A stretch of 19,270 bases of DNA from Deinococcus roseus (GCF_014646895.1 NZ_BMOD01000048.1:1-19270); one strand, 5' to 3'. Positions 12,631-19,270 are shown, numbered from the stretch's first letter. A program made the numbers and translations. Notes: generated from the sequence alone by a model not told the origin.

Positions 12631-13860
12631 TTACTTCTTGAGGTTCTTGTTCATGGTGGCAGCAGCAGCGTCCAGGGCTTCTTTGGGGTCGGTGCCATTG
12701 AAGATCACGGCCTGGATGGCTTTCTGAACTGCGTCTCCAGACTCTTCCCAGCCTCTGCAATTGGCAGGGCCTTCAGCGTCCTTGAGTTGGGCAATCAGGG
12801 CCGCTTTGCGGTCAGCAGGCAGCTGAAGTTTGCTGGCCTGATCGGTGCGGGCCGGAATCCACAGGGTGCCCACCTTGTTGGCAGAGTCAATCATGGCTTT
12901 CACGGCGGGAGCGGTGTAGAGGAACTTCATGAAGTCCACGGCCAGATCAGGCACTTTGGTGTAGGACATCACGCCCATCACACTGCCACCAATGAAAGCA
13001 GTGGATTTTCCGGTGGGACCAGCGGGCAGTTTGGCGGCTTTCCATTTGCCCTCAATTTTGGGCTGTCCTACGGGCAGGCTGCCCAGGGACCAGTTTCCGG
13101 TGATGCCGATGGGGTAATCACCACTGGCGAGTCCGGCTTCCATGTCGGGCCAGCCATCGGTGGGGGCCTTGTATTTGGTGTAGAAATCCGTGAAGTATTT
13201 GAGGGCCGTGACCCCTTCCGGGCTGTTGATGACGGATTTGGTGCACTTGTCATCGTAAAGCTGGCCGCCCGCCTGATACAGGTAGGGGAAGTAGGAGAGC
13301 CAGCCTGCATTGCCCCACTGAATCAAGGCACCTTTTTTACCTGCAGCACGCAGTTTTTCCACGGCTTTGTTGTAATCGTTCCAGGTTCTGGGTGCGCCTT
13401 TGATGCCTGCAGCGGCCAGCACATCGGTGCGGTAGTACATCAGTTGCACGGTCAAATCAAAGGGAATGGCGAACAGGGTGCCGTCGGTGGCGGTGATGGA
13501 GTTCATCACGCCTTTCTGGGCCACTTTTCTGACCTGGGCGGTGAAATCAGGGTATTTCTGGCTGAGGTTGATCAGGCCCCCCTGCTCCCCCAGAGAGATG
13601 CCAAAGGAGAGACCCCCGGTGATGATGTCAGGACCGGTTTTGGAGGCAATGGCAGCAAGGTATTTGGTGTAGGCATCGCTCCAGGGGATGGTACGGATCT
13701 CGAAGGTGACATCTTTGTGTTTGGCCTTGTAGAGGTCTGCAGCAGGCTGCACGATGGTGGCCATGTTGGCGTTGTCTCCGACCAGCCAGATGGTGAGTTT
13801 TTCTGCTTGTGCGGCGGACAGGGACAGGGCAAGAACTGCGGTCAGGGTTTTGAGTTTCAT
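12631..13860 (-). CDS. Extracellular solute (sugar)-binding protein of the ABC importer
   Basis: 409 residues, family 1/8 solute-binding protein. Signal peptide MKLKTLTAVLALSLSAAQA with SPase I cleavage before EKLTIW; there is no lipobox cysteine, so it is soluble in the periplasm rather than a lipoprotein. The mature part begins with the KLTIWLVGDNANM beta-strand, and the hinge region follows the usual pattern (PDIITGGLSFGISLGEQGGL, LFAIPFDLTVQLMYYRTDVL). Aromatic residues that could stack on sugar are frequent (WGNAGWLSYFPYLY). ATG 13860 is chosen for AAGGAGA 5 nt upstream and the signal peptide; the longer frame runs through the promoter leader. It is the first gene of the uptake operon, driven by TTGACA-18-TACACT with LacI-type operators around it. 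Substrate probably a beta-linked oligosaccharide. Confidence 0.93.
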   Translation of the reverse strand: MKLKTLTAVLALSLSAAQAEKLTIWLVGDNANMATIVQPAADLYKAKHKDVTFEIRTIPWSDAYTKYLAAIASKTGPDIITGGLSFGISLGEQGGLINLSQKYPDFTAQVRKVAQKGVMNSITATDGTLFAIPFDLTVQLMYYRTDVLAAAGIKGAPRTWNDYNKAVEKLRAAGKKGALIQWGNAGWLSYFPYLYQAGGQLYDDKCTKSVINSPEGVTALKYFTDFYTKYKAPTDGWPDMEAGLASGDYPIGITGNWSLGSLPVGQPKIEGKWKAAKLPAGPTGKSTAFIGGSVMGVMSYTKVPDLAVDFMKFLYTAPAVKAMIDSANKVGTLWIPARTDQASKLQLPADRKAALIAQLKDAEGPANCRGWEESGDAVQKAIQAVIFNGTDPKEALDAAAATMNKNLKK

Positions 13861-13892
13861 GGTCTCTCCTTGGTTCTGTGGGTGTGCTGCAT

Positions 13893-13903
13893 GGTTACCA
13901 AAC
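13893..13903. promoter_or_regulatory. LacI-type operator site O1 (leader of the uptake operon)
   Basis: GGTTACCAAAC, whose reverse complement GTTTGGTAACC differs by one base from the lacI-promoter site GTTTGGTAAAC. It lies in the predicted leader, 33 nt before the binding-protein ATG. Confidence 0.45.
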
Positions 13904-14011
13904 CCCTCCGGGAAGAGGATGCAAAGGGGAACCTTCGGGTTCACATGTCTCTCGCTGAGGGGCAGGCAAACAGTGCTGAGGGAAGGCCCTTTCAGTGAAA
14001 TCGATGTTTGT

Positions 14012-14022
14012 GTTTAGTAAAC
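14012..14022. promoter_or_regulatory. LacI-type operator site O2 (at the uptake-operon transcription start)
   Basis: GTTTAGTAAAC, a perfect 5-1-5 palindrome identical to the site at the beta-mannosidase promoter. It lies immediately downstream of the predicted -10 and start site of the minus-strand uptake operon, a classic repressor position. Confidence 0.75.
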
Positions 14023-14031
14023 TGTAGTTGA

Positions 14032-14061
14032 AGTGTAGCACCGGGCTTCATGAAATGTCAA
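14032..14061 (-). promoter_or_regulatory. Promoter of the sugar-uptake operon
   Basis: On the minus strand TTGACA (14061-14056) and TACACT (14037-14032) are separated by 18 bp. The start is expected near 14025, giving a leader of about 165 nt before the binding-protein ATG at 13860. The perfect -35 and the abutting operator O2 support it. Confidence 0.7.
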
Positions 14062-14281
14062 ATCATTTCCAGGGATGCCCAGACCGGGAAACTTTGTTTG
14101 ATGAGCAAATTTTCGAGAAAACCTGCTGGAAGGGGCAGCTTTATCGGTCCAAACCCGCCAGAAAATTCTCAGAGAATCCATTCGATAAATCATCCGCTTA
14201 CTAAACAAATCCCCAAAAAGCCGCCTTTGATGAGCGAAACAATTGCACCCTCCCCTGCAACAGACACAAAAAAGGAAGGCC
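14062..14281. other. Non-coding region between the uptake promoter and the lacI terminator
   Basis: No gene is seen. It holds the 13-bp perfect palindrome ATTCTCAGAGAAT (14165-14177) and operator-like site O3 (14196-14206). Both are upstream of the uptake promoter and may bind regulators. Confidence 0.4.
14196..14206. promoter_or_regulatory. LacI-type operator site O3 (distal, upstream of the uptake promoter)
   Basis: Plus strand GCTTACTAAAC; its reverse complement GTTTAGTAAGC matches O2 and O5 at 10 of 11 positions. The centre is 184 bp from O2, a distance compatible with repression by looping. Confidence 0.5.
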
Positions 14282-14307
14282 AAAAAAAGGAAGGGGGATC
14301 CCCTTCC
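14282..14307 (-). terminator. Terminator of lacI
   Basis: GGAAGGGG (14289-14296) pairs perfectly with CCCCTTCC (14300-14307) across a 3-nt loop. On the minus strand the stem is followed by seven T (14288-14282). It lies 30 nt past the lacI stop and isolates lacI from the uptake operon. Confidence 0.88.
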
Positions 14308-14336
14308 TGATCTGCGGTTTCTGGAGCGCAGTGCTT

Positions 14337-15350
14337 TCAGCGGCGGCGGTTCACCCTGGATTTGGTGCTTTGCCGGATGATCAATCGCACCGGAACCAGC
14401 ACCTGGTCGTCTCTGCGTTTGGGGTGCAAAATCAATTTGACTGCTTCCCGGCCCAGGACCTCCTTGTCCACATGCACGGTGGTGAGGGTGGGGTTGCCGT
14501 GGGCGGCATTGGGGATGTCGTCGTAACCCACAATGGCGATGTCTTCCGGGACACTGAGACCTGCATCCAGACAGGCCTGAATCGCCACGATGGCAGATTC
14601 ATCATTGTAGGCAAACACCGCGTCTGGCGGCTCTTTGAGGGCCAGCAGTTGCTGCATGGCCGGGTAAGCCCCAGCCTGCTCATCGATGGGATAGCGCTGC
14701 ACCATCAATGTGGGATCCGCATCCCTGCCCGCATCCGAGAGCGCCTGCAAATACCCTTGCTGCCTCTGGTGGATGCTGAAGTGACTGGGGCCAGAGATGA
14801 ACCCAATGCGTTGCCTTCCCATGGCAATCAGGTGCTGGGTGGCCTGGTAGGCTCCGGTCAGGTTGTCCGAGTTGACGGTCAGGTATCCAGGCTGGTGGTT
14901 GTCCACCAGAATCACCGGTTTCCCCGAGCGTTTGAAGGCCGCCAGCATTTCCGGGTCAAAATGCCCGGCACAGACCAGGGCATCCACCTCCTGAATGCGA
15001 ATGATTTCTGCAATGTTGTCTTCCATGCTGACGGCACAGTAAGACAGGGCCACCCCTTCCCTGCGGCAGGCATCTTCCACCCCATGCAAAACTGGAAAGT
15101 AGAACGGGTTGCTGGACAACGAATAACTCTGGCGTTGCATGAAAAAGCCAATTCTTCTGGCCTTGATGGGTCGCAGTTTGGTGAGGTCGTACCCCAGAGC
15201 AGAGGCGGCTTCCAGAACCTGCTGGCGGGTTTCCTCGGTGAGTCCAGGCTGGTTTTTCAGGGCCCTGGACACTGTGGCAATGGAAACACCGGCCTGTCTG
15301 GCGACATCGCGGATGGTGGGTTCAACGTTGGAAGCTGGAAGGCCGGACAT
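14337..15350 (-). CDS. LacI-family transcriptional repressor of the sugar locus
   Basis: 337 residues. The N-terminal helix-turn-helix is TIRDVARQAGVSIATVSRAL (about 12-31), followed by a periplasmic-binding-protein-like effector domain (from RRIGFF at about 65 to residue 330) with typical elements VDALVCAGHF, ISGPSHFSIHQRQQGY, DAVFAYNDESAIVA and IAIVGYDDIPNA. The hinge is unusual: after ALGYDLTKLRP it goes straight to IKARRIG, without the usual N-x-x-AR-x-L hinge-helix sequence. ATG 15350 has GGGAG too close to serve as a ribosome site, but TAAGAT ends 6 nt before it, so the mRNA is probably leaderless. It is divergent to the beta-mannosidase operon and upstream of the uptake operon; five GTTTRGTAAAC-like sites mark its likely targets. 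The effector is presumably a manno-oligosaccharide. Confidence 0.93.
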   Translation of the reverse strand: MSGLPASNVEPTIRDVARQAGVSIATVSRALKNQPGLTEETRQQVLEAASALGYDLTKLRPIKARRIGFFMQRQSYSLSSNPFYFPVLHGVEDACRREGVALSYCAVSMEDNIAEIIRIQEVDALVCAGHFDPEMLAAFKRSGKPVILVDNHQPGYLTVNSDNLTGAYQATQHLIAMGRQRIGFISGPSHFSIHQRQQGYLQALSDAGRDADPTLMVQRYPIDEQAGAYPAMQQLLALKEPPDAVFAYNDESAIVAIQACLDAGLSVPEDIAIVGYDDIPNAAHGNPTLTTVHVDKEVLGREAVKLILHPKRRDDQVLVPVRLIIRQSTKSRVNRRR

Positions 15351-15356
15351 TCTCCC

Positions 15357-15385
15357 ATCTTATGTTGTTTGGTAAACAAATACAA
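15357..15385 (-). promoter_or_regulatory. lacI promoter (leaderless)
   Basis: On the minus strand TTGTAT (15385-15380) and TAAGAT (15362-15357) are separated by 17 bp; the ATG (15350) starts 6 nt after the -10 box. Operator O4 lies inside the spacer, which suggests autorepression. Confidence 0.55.
15367..15377. promoter_or_regulatory. LacI-type operator site O4 (in the lacI promoter)
   Basis: GTTTGGTAAAC, inside the larger inverted repeat TTGTTT-GGT-AAACAA (15365-15379), located between the predicted -35 and -10 of lacI. Confidence 0.65.
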
Positions 15386-15446
15386 ACCAGAAGTCTGGGC
15401 AGCAAAGCCACAGAACAGCCATCAAATGCGGTCTGGCATCGGAGTT

Positions 15447-15475
15447 TTGACAATTGAGAGCACCAATGTTAGAGT
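15447..15475 (+). promoter_or_regulatory. Promoter of the beta-mannosidase operon
   Basis: A consensus -35 TTGACA (15447-15452), 17-bp spacer and TAGAGT (15470-15475) as -10. Operator O5 overlaps the end of the -10 and the start site. The leader would be about 40 nt. Confidence 0.72.
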
Positions 15476-15484
15476 TTAGTAAAC
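15474..15484. promoter_or_regulatory. LacI-type operator site O5 (beta-mannosidase promoter)
   Basis: GTTTAGTAAAC, a perfect palindrome identical to O2, overlapping the -10 box and the predicted start of the plus-strand operon. Confidence 0.75.
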
Positions 15485-15521
15485 AAAAAGCTTGTTTCTC
15501 TACTTGCCAAAGGATCCCTCC

Positions 15522-18014
15522 ATGACAGAACTTCCCCTTGATACCGCCTGGAAACTCAAACCCCGCAATCCCTCCCTCTCCCTGCAAGACGATTTTCGCT
15601 CTCTGGACGGCTGGACCCCCGCCACAGTCCCGGGAACCGTCCAGTGGGACTTGCAGAAAACCGGAAAGATCGAGGACCCTTTTTACGGTCTGAACGAGCG
15701 CAATGTGCAGTGGATCGGCGAACAGGACTGGCTGTACAGCCTGAATTTTCAGGTGGATGAACAGGACCTGCAGGCCCAGCACCTGCACCTGGACTTCCAG
15801 GGTCTGGACACGCTCTGCACCGTCTGGCTGAACGGAAAACAGCTCCTGCAAAGCGAAAACATGTTCGTGGGTCACTCGGTCAATGTGCGGCCTTTTGTAG
15901 AGAAGGGCCAGAACACCCTGCACCTGCTGTTTGAAAGCCCGCTGAAAAAAGGCAAAGCCCTGGAAGCCCAGCATGGCAAACGGGCCGTCTGGAATGGCAA
16001 CCCCAGCCGCGTTTACATCCGAAAAGCCCAGTACCACTATGGCTGGGACTGGGGTCCCACCCTGCTCACCACTGGGCCCTGGCAACCCATTGTACTCCGT
16101 GCATTTGAGGCCTGCATCGAGGATGTGCATGCCCCTGTTGAAGTCAGTCCTGCCCTTGACCATGCCCTGATTCCGGTGCAGGTGACGCTGCAGGGCAACA
16201 TGGAAGGCCAGACCCTGAGGCTGAGCCTGCTGGACCCGGATGGTCAGCTGGTCCAGCAACAGGATGTGCCTGCAGCCCTGAAGAATGCTGTGCTGTTCAA
16301 GCTGGAAAATCCACAACTCTGGTACCCCAACGGGCACGGGGCACAACCCCTCTACACCCTTCAGGTGCTCCTGACCGGTGAAGAAAAAATCCTCTCCCAG
16401 AAAGAACTGAACCTGGGAATGCGCCGCCTGAGGGTGGTGCAGGAGGCCATTCTGGGCGAAGAAGGCAGCAGTTTCACTTTCGAGATCAACAACCAGCCCA
16501 TTTTCGCAGGCGGAGCCAACTGGATTCCCGACGACCTGATCCTGGGCCGCATTTCTGACGACCAGTACCGCCGCAGGCTCACCCAGGCAAAAGATGCCAA
16601 CATGAACATGATCCGCGTGTGGGGTGGGGGCATCTATGAAGCGGACGTGTTTTATGACCTGTGCGATGAACTGGGTCTGCTGGTCTGGCAGGACTTCATG
16701 TTCGGGTGTGGCATGTACCCGGCCCACCCCGAATTCCAGGCCAGCGTGCGTCAGGAAGCCGAACACCAGGTCAGACGCCTGAGAAACCACCCCTCTCTGG
16801 CCCTGTGGTGCGGCAACAACGAAGACTACCAGATTGCCCAGAGTGTGGGGGCATACGGTCCTGGCGGAGACGAAAGCCAGTTTGACGCCCTGGTGATCTA
16901 CGAAAAACTGCTGCGTGAAGTCTGCGAAACCCTGAACCCCCAGACCCTCTACTGGCCGGGCAGTCCTTTCGGGGGCACCGATGTGTACGGAAAAACCGTG
17001 GGAGACCGGCACACCTGGGAAATCTGGCACGGCCCCATGGCCCCCTACCAGGAGTACAAAAATTACGAGGGCCGTTTTGTCAGTGAGTTTGGCCTGATGT
17101 CTGCGCCTTCCCTGGCCCTGATCCAGCAATCCATGCCTGAAAACGAATGGTACCCGGAGAGTGAAACCTTTGTGCACCACACCAAAGCCACGGGGCCCAA
17201 TGGCAAACCGGATGGAGCGAGAAGGCTGGCGGTGTATCAGGCAGAGAATTTGCGCGGACACAGAAACCTGGAAGAATACGTGTACAACACGCAACTCATT
17301 CAGGCAGAAGCCATGCGTTACGCCTACCGGGATTTCAGGCGGCGCTTTGAGGGTCCGGGCAAATATGCGGTGTCTGGTGCGCTGGTCTGGCAACTCAACG
17401 ACTGCTGGCCGGTTTCCAGCTGGGCCATCATTGACTCGCTGGAAATTGCCAAACCTGCCTATTACACCATCAAACGCGAAATGGCTCCTTTCTCTGTGGG
17501 TCTGCATCTGGAAGGCCCGCTGCACATCTGGATCAGCAGCAGCCACACCCAGAGCCAGCAAGCCCAGATCCGGCTGACCGCTTACACCCTGCAAGGTGAA
17601 AAAACATCTGAAGACCTCCGCGACGTGCTCATCCTCCCCGGACGCCGCACCGATCTTGCCCCCTGGACGGTTCAGGAGACCCCTCTGGTGTACTTTGCAG
17701 AACTGCTGATTGAAGGGCAGATTGTGGCACGCAGCAGCCACTTCCCTGAGCCCTACAAATACCACACCTTCGCAGACCCCGAACTGGTCGTCGAGCACCT
17801 GGAAAACAGCATCAAAATCACTGCCCAGAAACCTGTCAAAGGCCTCTGGCTGGACACCCGGCACAAAACCGACTGGAACGACAACTTCATTGACCTGCAA
17901 CCCGGAGAAACCCGCATTCTGGAAGCCCCGAACCTGCAAGGAAGAACCCTCACCCTCCGTTACCTGGGGGCAGACTCAGCCATTGAGGTGAAACCCCAGG
18001 TGGTGCAGGCATGA
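15522..18014 (+). CDS. Beta-mannosidase, glycoside hydrolase family 2
   Basis: 830 residues, the length expected for GH2 beta-mannosidases, which remove terminal beta-mannose from the non-reducing end of manno-oligosaccharides. An N-terminal sugar-binding (jelly-roll) domain covers about 1-195 and includes YHYGWDWGP, characteristic of the beta-mannosidase branch. An Ig-like domain follows to about 310, then the TIM barrel with MNMIRVWGGGIYE (361-373), acid/base Glu434 in CGNNEDYQ and nucleophile Glu522 in FVSEFGLMS; C-terminal beta domains follow. There is no signal peptide, so it is cytoplasmic. ATG 15522 is chosen for AAAGGA (15509-15514) 7 nt upstream; ten more in-frame codons exist but lie in the leader. 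It is the first gene of an operon with the ROK kinase (4-nt overlap) and ManA, under a LacI-type operator. Confidence 0.93.
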   Translation: MTELPLDTAWKLKPRNPSLSLQDDFRSLDGWTPATVPGTVQWDLQKTGKIEDPFYGLNERNVQWIGEQDWLYSLNFQVDEQDLQAQHLHLDFQGLDTLCTVWLNGKQLLQSENMFVGHSVNVRPFVEKGQNTLHLLFESPLKKGKALEAQHGKRAVWNGNPSRVYIRKAQYHYGWDWGPTLLTTGPWQPIVLRAFEACIEDVHAPVEVSPALDHALIPVQVTLQGNMEGQTLRLSLLDPDGQLVQQQDVPAALKNAVLFKLENPQLWYPNGHGAQPLYTLQVLLTGEEKILSQKELNLGMRRLRVVQEAILGEEGSSFTFEINNQPIFAGGANWIPDDLILGRISDDQYRRRLTQAKDANMNMIRVWGGGIYEADVFYDLCDELGLLVWQDFMFGCGMYPAHPEFQASVRQEAEHQVRRLRNHPSLALWCGNNEDYQIAQSVGAYGPGGDESQFDALVIYEKLLREVCETLNPQTLYWPGSPFGGTDVYGKTVGDRHTWEIWHGPMAPYQEYKNYEGRFVSEFGLMSAPSLALIQQSMPENEWYPESETFVHHTKATGPNGKPDGARRLAVYQAENLRGHRNLEEYVYNTQLIQAEAMRYAYRDFRRRFEGPGKYAVSGALVWQLNDCWPVSSWAIIDSLEIAKPAYYTIKREMAPFSVGLHLEGPLHIWISSSHTQSQQAQIRLTAYTLQGEKTSEDLRDVLILPGRRTDLAPWTVQETPLVYFAELLIEGQIVARSSHFPEPYKYHTFADPELVVEHLENSIKITAQKPVKGLWLDTRHKTDWNDNFIDLQPGETRILEAPNLQGRTLTLRYLGADSAIEVKPQVVQA

Positions 18015-18913
18015 GTTTTGCCCTGACCCTCGACATCGGTGGAAGCCACATCACGGCAGCGGTGATTGACACGGCAAACCGCATGCTGCTTGAAAAGAGT
18101 CTGGTGCGCAAAGCCATCCATGAATCTGCTCCAGCCCAGCACCTGCTGGACACCTGGGCTCTGGCGGCCCACCAGGCCCACCGCCTGGCAGGTGCTCCCC
18201 GCCTGAGCCACATTGGCATGGCCATCCCCGATCCCTTCGACCATCAGCAGGGCATTTCACTGCATCAACACAAGTTTTCTCACCTGCATGGTCTGAATGT
18301 CACGGCAGCCCTGCAAGAACGCTGGACCAGCAGTGCCCTGCTGAATGTGCCTGTGCTGTACGGCAACGATGCAGACCTGTACGTGCTGGGAGAATGGTGG
18401 GGAGGGGCTGCTCAGGGACACCAGCGGGTCATGGGCATCACCCTGGGCACCGGGCTTGGAGCAGGCTTTCTGGAAAACGGCCAGATGCTGACCCAGGACA
18501 GCAGGATTCCGCCAGGAGGAGAGCTGTGGAGTGTGCCCCACAAGGGCTCGATTGCAGAGGATTACGCATCGGGGCGCTCCATTGTCAAACACCACAGCCT
18601 GATGACAGGAAGGCCCTGGGATGTCCTGCAAATCAGCACCGCTGCCCGCACTGGAGACCGCGCTGCACAGCAGGTGTTGCTGCAATTTGGAGATGAACTG
18701 GGACAAATCCTCACCCCCTGGATCTCCTCTTTTCAACCCGGGGTGCTGGTGCTGGGAGGCAACATCTCCCGTGCAGCAGACTGCTTCATGGAAAACCTGA
18801 AAAAACACCTTCCAGAAACCCAGATTCAACCCAGCGTGCTGCTTGAGCAGGCCAGTCTGCTGGGGGCTGCGGCCATCAGCAGCCCTTCTGCACAACCCCA
18901 CAGGGCCATCTGA
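18011..18913 (+). CDS. ROK-family sugar kinase (probable mannokinase/hexokinase)
   Basis: 300 residues. Phosphate-binding loop LTLDIGGSHITAAVID at the N-terminus, catalytic Asp120 in YGNDADLYVLGEWW, and the second ATP-binding segment GITLGTGLGAGFLENG (142-157). The C-terminal half has VLVLGGNISRAADCF. The CxCGxxGCxE zinc site found in most ROK kinases is absent; its place is taken by PPGGELWSVPHKGSIAEDYASG. There is no helix-turn-helix, so it is a kinase rather than a ROK repressor. ATG 18011 overlaps the beta-mannosidase stop (ATGA), so the two are translationally coupled. Between a beta-mannosidase and a mannose-6-phosphate isomerase, the expected reaction is ATP-dependent phosphorylation of mannose to mannose-6-phosphate; glucose or fructose as substrate cannot be excluded. 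Confidence 0.88.
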   Translation: MSFALTLDIGGSHITAAVIDTANRMLLEKSLVRKAIHESAPAQHLLDTWALAAHQAHRLAGAPRLSHIGMAIPDPFDHQQGISLHQHKFSHLHGLNVTAALQERWTSSALLNVPVLYGNDADLYVLGEWWGGAAQGHQRVMGITLGTGLGAGFLENGQMLTQDSRIPPGGELWSVPHKGSIAEDYASGRSIVKHHSLMTGRPWDVLQISTAARTGDRAAQQVLLQFGDELGQILTPWISSFQPGVLVLGGNISRAADCFMENLKKHLPETQIQPSVLLEQASLLGAAAISSPSAQPHRAI

Positions 18914-18945
18914 TGGCTGTGGTAGCTTCGGGCAAAGGAGTGGTC

Positions 18946-19270
18946 ATGTCACTGTTGCAACTGGTTCCTGAACTCCACCACCGCGTCTGGGGTGGCCATC
19001 GGCTGAAAAACACCCCAATACCCACCGAACCCCATCCTGAACCCATCGGAGAAGCCTGGGTGGTTTTTGAACACAACCGGGTGGCTTCTGGCATTCATGC
19101 GGGCAAAACCCTGTCAGAAGTGATTGCCCAGCAAGGGGTTTCCCTGCTGGGCACCCGTGCCTGGGAAAAAACGGGAGACCGCTTTCCCCTGTTGATCAAA
19201 CTGCTGGACTGCCAGGACTGGCTTTCCATCCAGGTGCACCCCAATGACCAGCAAGCACAGCAGTTCCACG
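18946..19270 (+). CDS. manA: Class I mannose-6-phosphate isomerase, 5' part (runs off the window)
   Basis: 108 codons are visible. Family signatures: the N-terminal LVPELHHRVWGGHRL, GEAWVVFEHN, and FPLLIKLLDCQDWLSIQVHPND, where Gln and His of QVHP are zinc ligands. The enzyme interconverts mannose-6-phosphate and fructose-6-phosphate, feeding mannose into glycolysis, and completes the path that starts with the beta-mannosidase and ROK kinase in the same operon. ATG 18946 is preferred because AAAGGAG (18934-18940) lies 5 nt upstream. An in-frame ATG at 18913, overlapping the ROK stop as TGATG, would add 11 residues (MAVVASGKGVV) and is a real alternative. The rest of the gene, including the remaining metal ligands, lies beyond 19270. 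Confidence 0.92.
   Translation, partial: MSLLQLVPELHHRVWGGHRLKNTPIPTEPHPEPIGEAWVVFEHNRVASGIHAGKTLSEVIAQQGVSLLGTRAWEKTGDRFPLLIKLLDCQDWLSIQVHPNDQQAQQFH

Noticed and set aside
11573..12760. Extended 395-residue version of the first permease
   Set aside because: The additional N-terminus is Arg/Cys/His-rich and overlaps the binding-protein gene and the stem-loop; AGGGG before ATG 12532 gives a normal start.
12556..13998. 480-codon plus-strand open frame opposite the sugar-binding protein
   Set aside because: Shadow of the binding-protein gene; it also crosses the intercistronic stem-loop and the operon leader, and has no protein signature.
14331..15479. 382-codon plus-strand open frame opposite lacI
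   Set aside because: Antisense to an unmistakable LacI-family gene and running into the operator region.
15360..17939. Very long (859-codon) open frame on the minus strand over the beta-mannosidase gene
   Set aside because: It is the antisense shadow of a clear GH2 enzyme with intact catalytic motifs on the plus strand. The antisense product has no recognisable domain and is a consequence of biased codon use.
1..19270. CRISPR arrays, tRNA or rRNA genes, transposases, toxin-antitoxin pairs or phage genes
   Set aside because: I looked for regularly spaced repeats, cloverleaf-like sequences and typical protein motifs and saw none; the repeats found are too short or irregular to be CRISPR.

Overview
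The window looks like a chromosomal segment of a Deinococcus-type bacterium. This is an inference. It rests on moderate-to-high GC, a type IV pilus retraction ATPase, a soluble (non-lipoprotein) sugar-binding protein with a signal-peptidase-I leader as expected in a diderm, ATG starts sitting 6-7 nt after a -10 box (leaderless style), and a palindrome with the core of the Deinococcus radiation/desiccation response motif. There are no rRNA, tRNA, CRISPR, phage or insertion-sequence genes.

Left part (1-7231), mixed housekeeping and accessory genes: the tail of an unrecognised gene; a stand-alone CheY-like receiver convergent with a pilT-like ATPase across a shared bidirectional terminator; a 560-bp non-coding region rich in repeats and hairpins; a small, very hydrophilic KGG/LEA-like stress protein with a duplicated motif, followed by a 4 x 10-bp tandem repeat; a small hypothetical protein on the minus strand; an EamA-family permease; a MOSC-domain protein; an ABC exporter half-transporter; and a roughly 200-bp element made of inverted arrays of a 7-bp repeat.

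Right part (7232-19270), one coherent carbohydrate locus, best read as beta-mannan/manno-oligosaccharide utilisation. A minus-strand operon (13860 down to 7275) encodes a sugar-binding protein, two ABC permeases, a secreted multidomain GH5-like glycosidase with a DUF5060-type domain, and a cytoplasmic GH5 enzyme. Upstream lies a LacI-family repressor gene (minus strand) with its own promoter and terminator. Divergent from it, a plus-strand operon encodes a GH2 beta-mannosidase, a ROK sugar kinase (4-nt overlap) and a class I mannose-6-phosphate isomerase cut by the window edge. The implied pathway is: secreted enzyme cuts polysaccharide, binding protein and permeases import oligosaccharide, cytoplasmic GH5 and beta-mannosidase release mannose, ROK kinase makes mannose-6-phosphate, ManA makes fructose-6-phosphate. 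No transporter ATPase is present, so it must come from elsewhere.

The strongest regulatory signal is a family of five related 11-bp palindromes (consensus GTTTRGTAAAC). They lie at the promoters of the transporter operon, of lacI itself and of the beta-mannosidase operon, and nowhere else that I noticed. This ties both arms into one LacI-type regulon. The substrate assignment (mannan rather than another beta-linked glycan) is inferred from the beta-mannosidase plus ManA combination, not shown directly.
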